DNA of 64,000 nucleotides from NCBI RefSeq assembly GCF_016864555.1, contig NZ_CP044012.1, positions 244,501-308,500 of the forward strand. Direction: 5' to 3'. The position numbers and the translations under genes were made by a program. Origin of the DNA: Sinorhizobium sp. BG8 (GTDB lineage Bacteria; Pseudomonadota; Alphaproteobacteria; Rhizobiales; Rhizobiaceae). Position 1 is the first letter of the stretch. Every line of letters starts with the position of its first letter. Shown piece after piece: positions 8,659 to 17,802 of this stretch. The notes under the pieces are model-generated. The model was not told the DNA's origin, made no database searches, and saw only the letters and a list, made by a program, of their open reading frames with translations.

Positions 8659-9465
8659 TTGCATCCTCGGTTTTCAGAACGCATTTTCCCGACGCGCGAA
8701 GACGCCATTGAGGCCCATGCCTTCGTCAGCCTGCACAGGCTCTCACCGGAATATCTCCGGGCTGAGGAGGATTTCGGATGCATTGCCATCAAAGGAGGAT
8801 GCGCGATCTCGTTGCCAAGCTCACCGGCGATCGGTCTAAATCGTGTTCTGGGGTTGGGCTCTGTCGAAGATCTGGACAAAGCATATGATTGGATTCGAGC
8901 AAGGGCGGGGAACCGCTTCCTGCAATTGAATGTAGACGCTGTCTCGGACGAGGTGAGAAACTGGATCCAGATCAAAGGTCTGCCTGAGCACGGTCCCGGA
9001 TGGGCAAAGCTTACCCGCAGCGCGCCTTTTAGCAACCTCGATGCGCCGGTCAGTGTGCGTACCCGAAGAGTTCAAGACGACGAATCCCTGCTCTTCGGAT
9101 CGATGATGTGCAAGGGTTTCAACTTCCCGCCAAGCTTGGCCGCCCTCTGGTCAGCCATTGTGGGTAAAGAGGGCTGGTCGTGTTTTTTCGCTCTTGATGA
9201 TGAAACGCCTATCGGCACCGGCGCCATGTACGTGTCGGGGTCATATGCGTGGCTGGGTGGCGGTGCCACAGTCCCCGAGTTTCGGAACCGGGGCGTTCAA
9301 AAAGCGCTCATTCAGGCTCGTGCCGACTGCGGTATCGCACAGGGCGTTTTGACGTTCGTCGTCGAAACAGAAGTACCCTCAATTGGCAAACCCAATATCT
9401 CCTATGACAACCTCAGAAAAATGGGCTTCCAGCACGCGTACGACCGGAAGAACTTCAAGCTGTAG
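8659..9465 (+). CDS. GNAT-family N-acetyltransferase
   Basis: About 268 residues. The C-terminal third shows the GNAT acetyl-CoA site: a central strand GTGAMYVSGSYAWLGGGATV followed by PEFRNRGVQKALIQAR, the P-loop-like motif A. The N-terminal two thirds are less conserved and may form a second, degenerate GNAT half. The frame is open from 8491 but overlaps the DUF1348 gene; I prefer TTG 8659, which has AGGAG at 8648-8652 six bases upstream. It transfers an acetyl group to an unidentified amine or amino acid. It follows the PPOX/DUF1348 pair on the same strand by 61 bases and could be in the same transcript. Start is uncertain, family call is good. Confidence 0.75.
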   Translation: MHPRFSERIFPTREDAIEAHAFVSLHRLSPEYLRAEEDFGCIAIKGGCAISLPSSPAIGLNRVLGLGSVEDLDKAYDWIRARAGNRFLQLNVDAVSDEVRNWIQIKGLPEHGPGWAKLTRSAPFSNLDAPVSVRTRRVQDDESLLFGSMMCKGFNFPPSLAALWSAIVGKEGWSCFFALDDETPIGTGAMYVSGSYAWLGGGATVPEFRNRGVQKALIQARADCGIAQGVLTFVVETEVPSIGKPNISYDNLRKMGFQHAYDRKNFKL

Positions 9466-9938
9466 CATCCTTCCGGCCAGCGGGTGAGTTCCTGGATCGT
9501 CACATAGAAGCCTGTTCCTGTAAGGTTTCAGGGCAACTGCATTGCGTCCTGATCATCGCAGATGCTGATTGTCGGGAGGTCTTCCGCGACGACACAGTGA
9601 ACCGCCATCTCTCTTATGTTTCGCCTCAAGCCTCTATCCAGCACTCCCCTGGCCCCCGCTTAGGGCCGGAGCGCGGAATTAATTACCGCTTCGCGCCCCA
9701 AAGTCGGCCGTAGACCCCGACTTGGCCGCTGCCCGAACGCAGACGTCGCCAGCGACAGGGCTGGACGACTTGATTGCGTCAAAGGCGGACGTTGGAGTTT
9801 GCGCCCGCAACGATGACTATGAGCTGGGAAGAGATATCCGACCAGCTCGTCTAGAATCATTTCCACCTCACGTCTTACCTCCGACATGTTAGGATACGCG
9901 GCTGTCGCCCGATCGACGATTGAAGGGTGGGCAGAGAT
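9466..9938. other. Intergenic gap holding repeat copy A
   Basis: About 470 bases without a supported gene. The central part is a copy of the ~90 bp interspersed repeat described separately. The last ~100 bases should hold the promoter of the cyclase gene, but I see no strong consensus boxes. Confidence 0.6.
9701..9792 (+). repeat. Interspersed repeat, copy A
   Basis: Shares the landmarks GTCGGCCGTAGA, then CTTGGC-GCT-CCCGAA-GCAGACG, CGCCAGCGACA and finally GCGGACRT with copies at 13348-13438 and 19844-19925. All three copies have the same orientation and nearly the same spacing of landmarks. Confidence 0.7.
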
Positions 9939-12110
9939 ATGGAGAGGCAGCTCTGTGCGATACTTTCTGCCGATGTGGTCGGCTATAGTCGTCTCATGGG
10001 AGCGAATGAGGTCGGCACGCTTGAGCGGCTGAAAGCCTGCCGCCGGGAATTGGTCGATCCCACCATTGACAAGTTCCATGGCCGCCTCATCAAGCTCATG
10101 GGTGATGGTGCGCTGGTCGAGTTCGCAAGCGTGGTTGACGCCGTCCAGTGCGCTACCGTGATCCAGCGAAAAATGTCCACCCACGATCAGGACGTTCCCG
10201 AAAGCCAGCGAATCCGGTTTCGTATCGGCGTCAACCTCGGGGACATCATCGTCGAGGGCGACGACATCTACGGCGACGGTGTCAACATTGCCGCCCGACT
10301 GCAAAGCTTGGCTGAACCCGGCGGTATTTGCATATCCGGGACAGCGTTCGATCACGCTGTGCACAAGACCGATGTCGGCTTCGCGGCCCTCGGCGTGCAG
10401 CACCTGAAGAACATCGCCGATCCGGTTCGCGTCTATCGGGTTCTGCTCGAGCCCTCCAAGGCGGGAAAAGTCGTCCCCGCGGTCCGTCTGCCAAGCCGGC
10501 GGGTTCTGTTCCTTGGAACGATCGCAGTGTTGCTGATTGCGACCGTTGCAATCTTCGCATGGCGATGGTCAACGGAACCGCAACGTCCATCCGTCGCAGT
10601 GCTGCCCTTCGTCAATCTGAGCGGCGACCCGAGCCAAGACTATTTCAGCGATGGTATTACCGACGACCTGATCACCGATCTTGCAAGGCTTTCGGAGCTT
10701 GACGTCATCGCCTACGGTTCAGTGGCCGCCTACAAAGGAAAACCGCTTATTTTAGCCGACATTGGACGCGACCTTGGTGTCCGATTTCTCGTCGAGGGCA
10801 GCGTGCGGCGGACCGGCGACCAAATCCGTGTCAATGCGCAACTGATCGATGTCGCCGGCGGCGACCATCTGTGGGCCAACCGGTTTGACCGCGACGCGGC
10901 GGATGTGTTCGCCGTGCAGGACGCGATCAGCCAGCAGATCGCCGAAGCGCTCGGACTGGAGCTGACCTCGGCCGAGACCGAGCGGATCGGCCGTCCGCCG
11001 ACGGACAATCTCGAAGCATACGACTACTACCTGCGGGCCGAGCAGGCGATGCGCACGGGCCGCCGTTCCCGGATGCTGGAGGCGCTGGGGCTGTTTGACA
11101 GGGCGGAAACGCTCGACCCCGATTTCGCCGAGGCCTTCGCGGCCGACGCGCAGGCCAGCGCCTATGTCTGGCAAAGTATCTACGACGACGTTCTCCAGAG
11201 CGCGTTGGCAAGAAAAAGAGCCTACGACAAGGCAAGCCGCGCCCTGGCGCTCGACCCCGATCTTTCCTCGCCATACGCTGTCCTCGCCGTCATGCAGGTC
11301 GTCGAGCGCCGCTATGACGAGGCTCTCGCCTCCGCGCGGTGGGCGGTGTCACTCGGGGCCGCCAATGTCGAAGCGCAAATGGCCCTCGCCTATGTCCAAC
11401 TGTTTTCCGGAAACCATGCCGAAGCCGCCGCGGCGATCGAGATCGCGCTGAGACACGATCCAAACCTCTCCGCAATCGACCGGTTCACTGCTGGCCTCGT
11501 GTTCTACCTGCTGCGCGACTATCCCAAGGCCATCGACAATTTCGAGCACGCTCGCGACGGATCGCCTGGAAACGGCTCCTTCGTTACGCCTGTGGCCATG
11601 GGCTATGTTCGTGTCGGCCGTCTTGACGACGCGCGCGCGGCGATCGCCAAAGCACTCCGGCTTCTCGCTGGACGCGACTGCCTGGCGTGCTGGCGGATCG
11701 GCTTCGCTCACTTCCGCAACCAACAGGATTTGGAGTTCATTCTCAACGCTCTGCGCGAAGCCGGCCTGCCGGAATGGCCATTCGGTTTCAAGGGCGACGA
11801 CCATGATCGACTGAACGGCGACGAGATCGCAGGCATCGTCATGGGTAGACTGTTACAGGGCAAAATCGAGCCCTCGGGAAGTCCAGCACTCCTGCAGGTC
11901 GGTGTTGATGGCCGGGCAGCATTCCGCTCAGCGACGCAAATGATCACCGAGACGGTTTTCGTCAGAAGCAACACGCTCTGCGAGCAGAGCGAAAGTGCCT
12001 TTGGCCGAGCCGATTGCGGTCCGGTCTACAGACGTAGAAACTCGCCTGATGAAACCAGATATGCTTACGTGAATTCGAGCAAGGTCTTCTACTTCTCGCC
12101 GGCCAAGTAA
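9939..12110 (+). CDS. Class III adenylate cyclase with TolB-like and TPR domains
   Basis: A 723-residue protein. The N-terminal class III cyclase domain (about 1-160) has the metal motif AILSADVVGYSRLM, GDGALVEFAS, and the GDDIYGDGVNIAARLQ catalytic helix. One membrane segment follows near 188-208 (RVLFLGTIAVLLIATVAIFAW). Then comes a TolB/FlgO-like beta domain (SVAVLPFVNLSGDPSQDYFSDG, about 215-330) and a TPR array to about 620 (pairs such as LFDRAETLDPDFAEAFA and ASRALALDPDLSSPYAVL). It likely makes cAMP on the cytoplasmic side with the TPRs outside. This architecture is multiplied in rhizobial genomes. ATG 9939 follows a purine-rich site; GTG 9927 is an alternative. The last ~90 residues fit no repeat. 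Confidence 0.9.
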   Translation: MERQLCAILSADVVGYSRLMGANEVGTLERLKACRRELVDPTIDKFHGRLIKLMGDGALVEFASVVDAVQCATVIQRKMSTHDQDVPESQRIRFRIGVNLGDIIVEGDDIYGDGVNIAARLQSLAEPGGICISGTAFDHAVHKTDVGFAALGVQHLKNIADPVRVYRVLLEPSKAGKVVPAVRLPSRRVLFLGTIAVLLIATVAIFAWRWSTEPQRPSVAVLPFVNLSGDPSQDYFSDGITDDLITDLARLSELDVIAYGSVAAYKGKPLILADIGRDLGVRFLVEGSVRRTGDQIRVNAQLIDVAGGDHLWANRFDRDAADVFAVQDAISQQIAEALGLELTSAETERIGRPPTDNLEAYDYYLRAEQAMRTGRRSRMLEALGLFDRAETLDPDFAEAFAADAQASAYVWQSIYDDVLQSALARKRAYDKASRALALDPDLSSPYAVLAVMQVVERRYDEALASARWAVSLGAANVEAQMALAYVQLFSGNHAEAAAAIEIALRHDPNLSAIDRFTAGLVFYLLRDYPKAIDNFEHARDGSPGNGSFVTPVAMGYVRVGRLDDARAAIAKALRLLAGRDCLACWRIGFAHFRNQQDLEFILNALREAGLPEWPFGFKGDDHDRLNGDEIAGIVMGRLLQGKIEPSGSPALLQVGVDGRAAFRSATQMITETVFVRSNTLCEQSESAFGRADCGPVYRRRNSPDETRYAYVNSSKVFYFSPAK

Positions 12111-12129
12111 GCGGCAATCGACGGCGACT

Positions 12130-12642
12130 TCAATGGTGGCGATCCCGTTCGAGATCGGTCGCTATCTTGGGCCAGTTGCCATCGGCCTTCGGCACAGCCT
12201 CGGCGGCGTGTGCCGCGAACCACTCCGCCGACCCTTTGTCGTAGATCAGGTATAGCTTGCCGTCGATGATCTTGAATGCTTCCGGATCGATGTTGACTGT
12301 AACCGATCCGAAAGCGACTTCGCCCGCGCAGTAGCCGCCATACTGCGGCGCATACTTGGTCGGCTCGCTGATGAACATCTCACGATGTCTCGAATTGGCG
12401 AAATGCCATGGTGTCCCCAACCATTCGTACGAGAATTTCTCGGAGCCTCTGACCGCCCTGCCTTCGGTGAAATAGGCGACCGGGTCGTATCCCATGATCG
12501 CCACGCCGCCGAAGTAGCCCGTGTTGAGCGAGTCGTCGGCGAAAGCCGGCGGTACGCCGACAATGGCTGCCGCGGCCAGCACGATTATGGGGAAACGGCG
12601 GCCTTTGCCTCGCGCGCAAGCGTCTCTGGTCTCGGAGTCCAT
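12130..12642 (-). CDS. Exported YHS-domain protein
   Basis: A 170-residue protein with an N-terminal signal peptide (hydrophobic core IIVLAAAAIVGVPPAFA, cleavage near residue 35). The mature part is a YHS domain: GYDPVAYFTEG, YEWLGTPWHFANSRHREMF and YAPQYGGYCAGEVA, a fold thought to bind metal through a small set of Cys/His residues. One cysteine (YCA) is visible in the mature part. The gene lies 13 bases downstream of the ankyrin gene and probably shares its message. A periplasmic role in metal or haem handling is possible but is inference from the domain. Confidence 0.85.
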   Translation of the reverse strand: MDSETRDACARGKGRRFPIIVLAAAAIVGVPPAFADDSLNTGYFGGVAIMGYDPVAYFTEGRAVRGSEKFSYEWLGTPWHFANSRHREMFISEPTKYAPQYGGYCAGEVAFGSVTVNIDPEAFKIIDGKLYLIYDKGSAEWFAAHAAEAVPKADGNWPKIATDLERDRHH

Positions 12643-12655
12643 CTGAGCCTCCTGA

Positions 12656-13249
12656 TCAATCGTGAATTCTCATGCAGTTTGCGTACGCCTCGTCACCGAG
12701 GAAGCTGGCCGGAGGGCAAGTCGCGCCATACCGCTTGAACAACCGGACGACGTCCGCATTGCCCTTCCAGAATGCTCGCGTAAGCGGGGTGTAGCCATGA
12801 ACCTCGGCATGACCCACATCCGCCCCTTCAGCGAGTAGAAATGTGGCGAGCGCGACGTGGTTTTCCTCGCCGGCCACCATCAGCGGTGTCACGCCCGCCT
12901 TGTTGGACGCGTCGTCGAGTATCGCGCCGTGGTCGAGCAGTAGTCTGGCGACCGGCACACTGCCGGAAAAGGCCGCGGCATGAAGCGGCGTAAAGCCGCC
13001 CGAGTTGCGCGCCATGACGTCGGCACCTTTGCTCAGCAGCAATTCGGCAATAGAGGGCTGGTCTCTGAGGGCGGCATTGATGAGTGGCGTCGCCTGGTCT
13101 CGCGCCCGACTGTCGACATCGGCACCCGCAGCCAACGCCTGCTCGACGGCGGCAGCGTCTCCGGCGGCAAGGGCATCGAACAAAGGACTCCCCGCAGCGG
13201 CCGTCGTCGCCGTGAAAACCAGCAGTACCGATACCATCAACACGCGCAT
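12656..13249 (-). CDS. Exported ankyrin-repeat protein
   Basis: A 197-residue protein with a signal peptide (MRVLMVSVLLVFTATTAAAG) and four to five ankyrin repeats from about residue 22 to 180. The repeats show the usual turn and helix signature: ALAAGADVDSR, TPLINAALRDQ, LLLSKGADV, TPLHAAAFSGSVPVARLLL and TPLTRAFWKGNADVVRLF. Ankyrin stacks bind partner proteins; in the periplasm they are often paired with enzymes (for example catalase in other bacteria). Here the partner gene is the YHS protein 13 bases downstream. Family identity is firm; the partner assignment is inference. Confidence 0.88.
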   Translation of the reverse strand: MRVLMVSVLLVFTATTAAAGSPLFDALAAGDAAAVEQALAAGADVDSRARDQATPLINAALRDQPSIAELLLSKGADVMARNSGGFTPLHAAAFSGSVPVARLLLDHGAILDDASNKAGVTPLMVAGEENHVALATFLLAEGADVGHAEVHGYTPLTRAFWKGNADVVRLFKRYGATCPPASFLGDEAYANCMRIHD

Positions 13250-13268
13250 GATTTGGTCTCAGCGCTTA

Positions 13269-15470
13269 TCAAGAAAGTTTAACTTCTTTCCCTCGGCAGC
13301 ACGAGTCCGAACTTATGTGGCGAAATGCCCACCGAGTTCGGATGCCGTCTCGGCCGTAGAGACCAGCTTGGCTACTTCCCGAAAGCAGACGTTGCCAGCG
13401 ACAAGGCCGAACGACTGGATCGCGCAGAAGCGGACATGCCACCACTGAATTGCCTCCCGCCGCCCATTGGAGACGGGAGGCTTGGCAAAGAGTTGAAGGC
13501 GTCACGATGTTGAACCAGAACTCGAACGTGTCGAGCATGGAAACAAGCTGGCCCAGCTTGGCGCTGTCACCCGTCACCTTGACCTTGCCGTCTACAACAG
13601 CCTTATCCAGTGTCGCTTCACCCAGCATGATACCGTCGAGGCTGGCGCGATCCAGTGTGACTGTCGCATCGGCTTTGTCGGCCTGCTTGCCGGACGTGTT
13701 GTTGAGAACGCCGTTTTCGAGCTCAAGGAGGTATTTCCCCTGTTCCCCGAAGTCGAAGTTCAGCGTCATCTTCGCATCGCCCGCCTTCTCGGCATTCAGC
13801 CGCACGCCGAGATAGTCGAAGAAGAGATCAAGCGACATCGCCCGGACGGTGTCGGGGCTGGCCGTATTCGGCGTCGGCAGCTTGGCAACCCCGTTGCGAA
13901 GTTCCTGTGCACCGGTCAGGTAGAAGTTGCGCCATGGGCCGCTTTCGGCCTGATAGCCAAGCTGTTCCAGTGCGTCCGCCGTCAGGTTCTTGGCCGCCTG
14001 GTTGCTGGAATCGGCAAAGACGACATGGTTGGTCACCTCGGCCACCCATCGATAGTCGCCCTGATCGTAGGACTTCTTCGCCTTTTCGAGGACCGCGTCG
14101 GCACCACCCATGAACTCGACATACTTCTTGCTGGCTTCGACGGGCGGCAGTTCATGCAGCGTTGACGGGTTTCCGTCGAACCACCCGAGATAGAGTACGT
14201 AGGTCGCGGCCACATCGTGATAAACCGACCCGTAGTAACCCCGGTTCGCCCAAAAGTGGGCAAGACTGTCGGGAAGTTTGAAGGCCTCGGCGATTTCCCG
14301 CATGGTCATGCCCTGATTGACCATCCGAAGCGTCTCGTCGTTGATGTAGCGGTAAAGATCGCGCTGCTTCGTCAGCAGTTCCCGGACCTTTTCGTTACCC
14401 CAGTTCGGCCAATGGTGCTGGGCGAAGATGACCTCGGCCTTGTCGCCCCACATCGTCAACGCCTGGTTCAGGTACTTCGACCACGGCAGCGGTTCGCGTA
14501 TCTTCGCACCGCGCAGCGAATAGGTGTTGTGGAGCGTATGCGTCGCATCCTCTGCGGCGGAGATGGCCTTCTTTTCCTCGATGAACCACAGCATCTCCGA
14601 GGGTGCCTCGGACCCCGGAGCCATGAGGAACTCGTAGGTCAGTCCGTCGATCGTTTCTTTCTGGCCTGTCTTGGTGATGATGTCGGTCGGCGCTATCAAC
14701 GTCACTGTTCCAGCGGACGTCGTCGTGCCAAGGCCAGCCCCAACCTGACCCTTGGGATCGGGCTTCAGCAGGTTGCCGTACATGTAGCTCGCACGACGGC
14801 TCATGGCGTTCCCCGCCATGACGTTCTCGGCAACTGCCGCTTCAAGGAAGCCCTCGGGCGCATAGATCTTAACCTTGCCGGACGTGACGTCTGCCTCGTC
14901 GACCACGCCGCGCACGCCACCATAATGGTCAACATGGCTGTGGGTGTAGATCACCGCCTTGACCGCCTTCTCCCCCCTGTGCTTCCGATAGAGATCCAGT
15001 CCGACCTTTGCGGTTTCAGCCGAAACGAGCGGATCGACAATGGTGATGCCTTCCGTTCCCTCGATGATGGTCATGTTGGAGAGGTCCAGATTACGCACCT
15101 GATAGATCCCGTCGGTCACCTCGAACAGGCCGCTCATGTTGATGAGCTGGGACTGCCGCCACAAGCTGGGATTGACCGTCGCCGGGGCTTCGGACCCTTC
15201 CGTGATGAAGCTGTATTGCTGGGGATTCCAGATTGCGTTTCCGCTTTCTCCCTTGATCAGTTCCGGGGGCAGTGGAGCGATGAGCCCACGCTTGGCGTCT
15301 TCGAAATCTGACGTGTCATTGAACGGCAACTGTGAAAGAAACGCGTTGTTAGCGGCGCGTGTCGCTTCGGTCGCGTCTTTCGGCTCCTGGCTCTGCGCAT
15401 ATGCGGGGATGGCCGCGCCTGCGACAAGGGCGACAATCGATAGACTGCTAAGGTATTTTCTGATGCGCAT
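13269..15470 (-). CDS. Secreted linear primary-alkylsulfatase (SdsA-type)
   Basis: A 733-residue frame. A signal peptide (residues 1-25, ending AYAQ) leads to a metallo-beta-lactamase domain with the binuclear zinc motif THSHVDHYGG at about 176-185, an alpha-helical dimerisation domain, and a C-terminal SCP2-like domain for the alkyl chain. It hydrolyses alkyl sulfates such as dodecyl sulfate in the periplasm. The conserved end of the family, DTFEFWFNIVTP, falls at residue 658. The remaining 75 residues are not family-like and are encoded by copy B of the interspersed repeat, so the original stop appears to have been lost. A 7 bp-arm palindrome at 15547-15567 lies just upstream and may be an operator. 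Confidence 0.9.
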   Translation of the reverse strand: MRIRKYLSSLSIVALVAGAAIPAYAQSQEPKDATEATRAANNAFLSQLPFNDTSDFEDAKRGLIAPLPPELIKGESGNAIWNPQQYSFITEGSEAPATVNPSLWRQSQLINMSGLFEVTDGIYQVRNLDLSNMTIIEGTEGITIVDPLVSAETAKVGLDLYRKHRGEKAVKAVIYTHSHVDHYGGVRGVVDEADVTSGKVKIYAPEGFLEAAVAENVMAGNAMSRRASYMYGNLLKPDPKGQVGAGLGTTTSAGTVTLIAPTDIITKTGQKETIDGLTYEFLMAPGSEAPSEMLWFIEEKKAISAAEDATHTLHNTYSLRGAKIREPLPWSKYLNQALTMWGDKAEVIFAQHHWPNWGNEKVRELLTKQRDLYRYINDETLRMVNQGMTMREIAEAFKLPDSLAHFWANRGYYGSVYHDVAATYVLYLGWFDGNPSTLHELPPVEASKKYVEFMGGADAVLEKAKKSYDQGDYRWVAEVTNHVVFADSSNQAAKNLTADALEQLGYQAESGPWRNFYLTGAQELRNGVAKLPTPNTASPDTVRAMSLDLFFDYLGVRLNAEKAGDAKMTLNFDFGEQGKYLLELENGVLNNTSGKQADKADATVTLDRASLDGIMLGEATLDKAVVDGKVKVTGDSAKLGQLVSMLDTFEFWFNIVTPSTLCQASRLQWAAGGNSVVACPLLRDPVVRPCRWQRLLSGSSQAGLYGRDGIRTRWAFRHISSDSCCRGKEVKLS
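13348..13438 (+). repeat. Interspersed repeat, copy B (overlaps alkylsulfatase 3' end)
   Basis: Contains TCGGCCGTAGAGACC, AGCTTGGCT, CCCGAAAGCAGACG, TGCCAGCGACA and AGCGGACATG in the same order and spacing as copies A and C. It lies inside the last 75 codons of the alkylsulfatase frame on the opposite strand. Confidence 0.75.
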
Positions 15471-16260
15471 TCTCGTTTCTCCGCTGCAAGGTTGGAAGGA
15501 ACAAGGATGGTGCGCTCCACCATCGATTGAGATGCGTCTACAGTCCTGTCGCGTCGGTACCGCGACATGCTATAGTTGTAGGGCGGCAAACAATCTTGAA
15601 AAGAGAGGTCGAGAAATAAACTGAACAAAATCAGTTGATCAGCACTGCTACAGATAGCCTGCCAAAACGAAAGGCTGTCGGGCCCATTGCAATCCGACAG
15701 CCCATCCAGCTTTGCAGCACCGGTTCTGCCAGCACAGGGCAATTAGTGCGCAAAAGCGATTGGCTGCACTCATTCGCTTAGGGGCCGGGAGCACTCCTCC
15801 GTTTTCGTCCGCTTCGCGCCGTCATGTCGGCCATGGCGGCGAGTTCTGCCGCCGCCTGAAAACTGACACTCCCGTCGACCACGCTGGAGGTCGCAGTTGC
15901 GCCATCAGCCGCCATTGAACGAAGGGACTATAACGCCAACTTCGCGCGTCAGGAGCGACATTGCCATCATCTCGGCTCACACTGTCGAGGCATAATCCGG
16001 CAAGGCCGCCCGACAAAACAGCGCGCACGTGTCACGTGGGCGACATCATGCCTGGCGGATGCTTTACGAGCGCTTGACGTGCTATTTTCAACAGGCGCGT
16101 TGCGGCTCCATGTCGAAGGTTCGCCAAAGGCTCCCGCAAAATTCATGCGAGCTTGCCAGTTCAACAGCATATCCGCACTAAGCAGTCACACGGGACCCAT
16201 ACGACCGAGACAGCTGCCGTTGATCTACTACATATTTTCAGATCACAAAGGACCTCCATC
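15471..16260. other. 790-base divergent intergenic region
   Basis: No supported gene. Open frames here lack ribosome sites and homology. It separates the alkylsulfatase from the aspartoacylase-like gene and so holds both promoters. Contents I can point to are the palindrome at 15547-15567 and a weak half-copy of the interspersed repeat near 15812-15833 (CGCTTCGCGCC then TGTCGGCC). The rest shows nothing I can name. Confidence 0.55.
15547..15567. promoter_or_regulatory. Palindrome upstream of alkylsulfatase (candidate operator)
   Basis: Perfect arms TGTCGCG and CGCGACA flank a 7-base centre, about 80 bases upstream of the alkylsulfatase start. Position and symmetry fit a repressor site of TetR type. 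No regulator of that family is adjacent; the nearest regulator is the LysR gene at 17803. Confidence 0.45.
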
Positions 16261-17457
16261 ATGTCGGATAACCTTAGGGAAGGCCTCGATCGCCGCGATT
16301 TCATTATCGCATCCATCGCGACCGTCGGCACCGCAGCCGCCGTTGCCGCCAATGCCGGCTCTGCGAAGGCACAAGACACGGCCGCTCCCGCCGCAGGTCA
16401 GGCATCATCGGGCACGGTCTATACCGGCGACGTGATCGAGGGGAAGAAGGTCGTCAGCGCGCTCGACGTCAACGACCTGGAACCGGGCAGGAAACATCTT
16501 CTGTACTTTCAGGGTGTTGAGGCGCCCACCGGACAGCATTGGTATGTGTCCGTGATGGTCGTCAAGGGGGCGAAGCCCGGCAAGCGCGGCGTCCTTACCA
16601 GTGGCGTGCATGGCGACGAGATGAGTTCCATCCATACGGTCCAGACCGTGATGAACCAGCTCGACCCGGCGGAGATGTCGGGCACGGTGATGGCGGTCAC
16701 GGACATATCCCGCCCGGCCCTGGAAAGCATGCAGCGCAGATGGCCCAACCAGGGCAGGGGCATCGACCTGATCGACATGAACCGGGAGTGGCCCGGCAAC
16801 GAGAACGCCGCCACCGCGCCCAGCCGGCACGCCGGGCTCGTGTTTAACCGGCTGCTGCGGCCGAACGCCGACTTCGCGATCGACTTCCACACCGGGACGA
16901 CCGGACTCGAAGCCACCGCATTCATTCTTGCCGTGATGGACGTGCCCGAGGTCAAGGCGATGGTGGAGCTCTATCCCGTCGGCCAGATCTTCGACAACCA
17001 CGTCTATCCAGGTGTTCTGCACAACGCTTTCACAGACGTGGGCATACCGGCCTTTTGCCCAGAGGTCGGCGCTGGGCGCGTGCTGAACCTCGAGATGATC
17101 GCTCTGTTCGTGGAAGGGACGATGAACGTCCTAAAGCATAACGGCATCGTCGCCGGGCCGATGGGCCGCACAGGCAAGGACGTGACCGTTTTTGTCGGCG
17201 ACAGTCTGTTCCCGATCCTGGCCACCGCGGGCGGGATCGTCGAGCATCTGATCAAGCTCAACGACAAGGTCCAAGCCGGACAGAAGGTGGCGATCCAGCG
17301 CAATAGCTTTGGCGAAGTGGTTGCGGAATATACGAGTGGCGTGGCCGGAGAGATAGCGGGCCAGCGCAGCGATGCGATGTCCGAGCCCGGCAACCCCCTG
17401 GTTTTTGTCCTCTTCCAGAAAGCAGAGCCGGAGGGCGGTGAGGTTTACCCAGAGTGA
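16261..17457 (+). CDS. Tat-exported succinylglutamate desuccinylase/aspartoacylase-family protein
   Basis: A 398-residue protein with a twin-arginine leader (DRRDFIIASIATVG, Ala-rich h-region, SAKAQD cleavage near residue 38). The zinc carboxypeptidase-like core has HGDE (H117, E120) and the third ligand in DFHTG (H210), and a final beta domain (about 300-398; GGIVEHLIKLNDKVQAGQ) like that of the aspartoacylase family. It probably cleaves an N-acyl or amide bond of a small substrate in the periplasm. ATG 16261 is preceded by AAAGGA; the frame is open to 16153 but that extension lacks leader character. Relatives in this subfamily are mostly unassigned. It is next to a LysR gene on the same strand. 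Confidence 0.85.
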   Translation: MSDNLREGLDRRDFIIASIATVGTAAAVAANAGSAKAQDTAAPAAGQASSGTVYTGDVIEGKKVVSALDVNDLEPGRKHLLYFQGVEAPTGQHWYVSVMVVKGAKPGKRGVLTSGVHGDEMSSIHTVQTVMNQLDPAEMSGTVMAVTDISRPALESMQRRWPNQGRGIDLIDMNREWPGNENAATAPSRHAGLVFNRLLRPNADFAIDFHTGTTGLEATAFILAVMDVPEVKAMVELYPVGQIFDNHVYPGVLHNAFTDVGIPAFCPEVGAGRVLNLEMIALFVEGTMNVLKHNGIVAGPMGRTGKDVTVFVGDSLFPILATAGGIVEHLIKLNDKVQAGQKVAIQRNSFGEVVAEYTSGVAGEIAGQRSDAMSEPGNPLVFVLFQKAEPEGGEVYPE

Positions 17458-17802
17458 GTTCACCCGCGCGAGCGAACGTCAACGATCTGCTGCCAGTTTC
17501 GAATCCTGTTTGACGTTCGCGCCTGCACGTCGAACGACCGGATCGGAGTCATGGGCGTTAGTTCTGCCTGGGGCGAGCGAACGTCCGTCTTGGGTCATGT
17601 TAGGACGATCCCTACGCTCAACCTGAACGTCCGCTCATGTAGATTCGAAGCTGGAAGCTGACGGTCCCCGAGACTGACAGGCCGAGACGGACCACCTGAC
17701 TACGACGATGGTCGAGTTGCATGGAAACGACTTCGGCAGGTCATCGTCGCGCCACAATTGCCCCGGTTATGGCCCCTAGCAATAAATAGCCAGGAATTAT
17801 GC
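17458..17802. other. 345-base gap with GAACGTC repeats
   Basis: No gene. Short motifs recur: GAGCGAACGTC occurs at about 17468 and again near 17574, with GAACGTCCGCT near 17624. These resemble other intergenic repeat debris in this region. The end of the gap carries the LysR promoter. Confidence 0.5.

Noticed and set aside
15780-15930. Fourth full copy of the interspersed repeat
   Set aside because: Only the first ~22 bases resemble the family; the later landmarks are missing.
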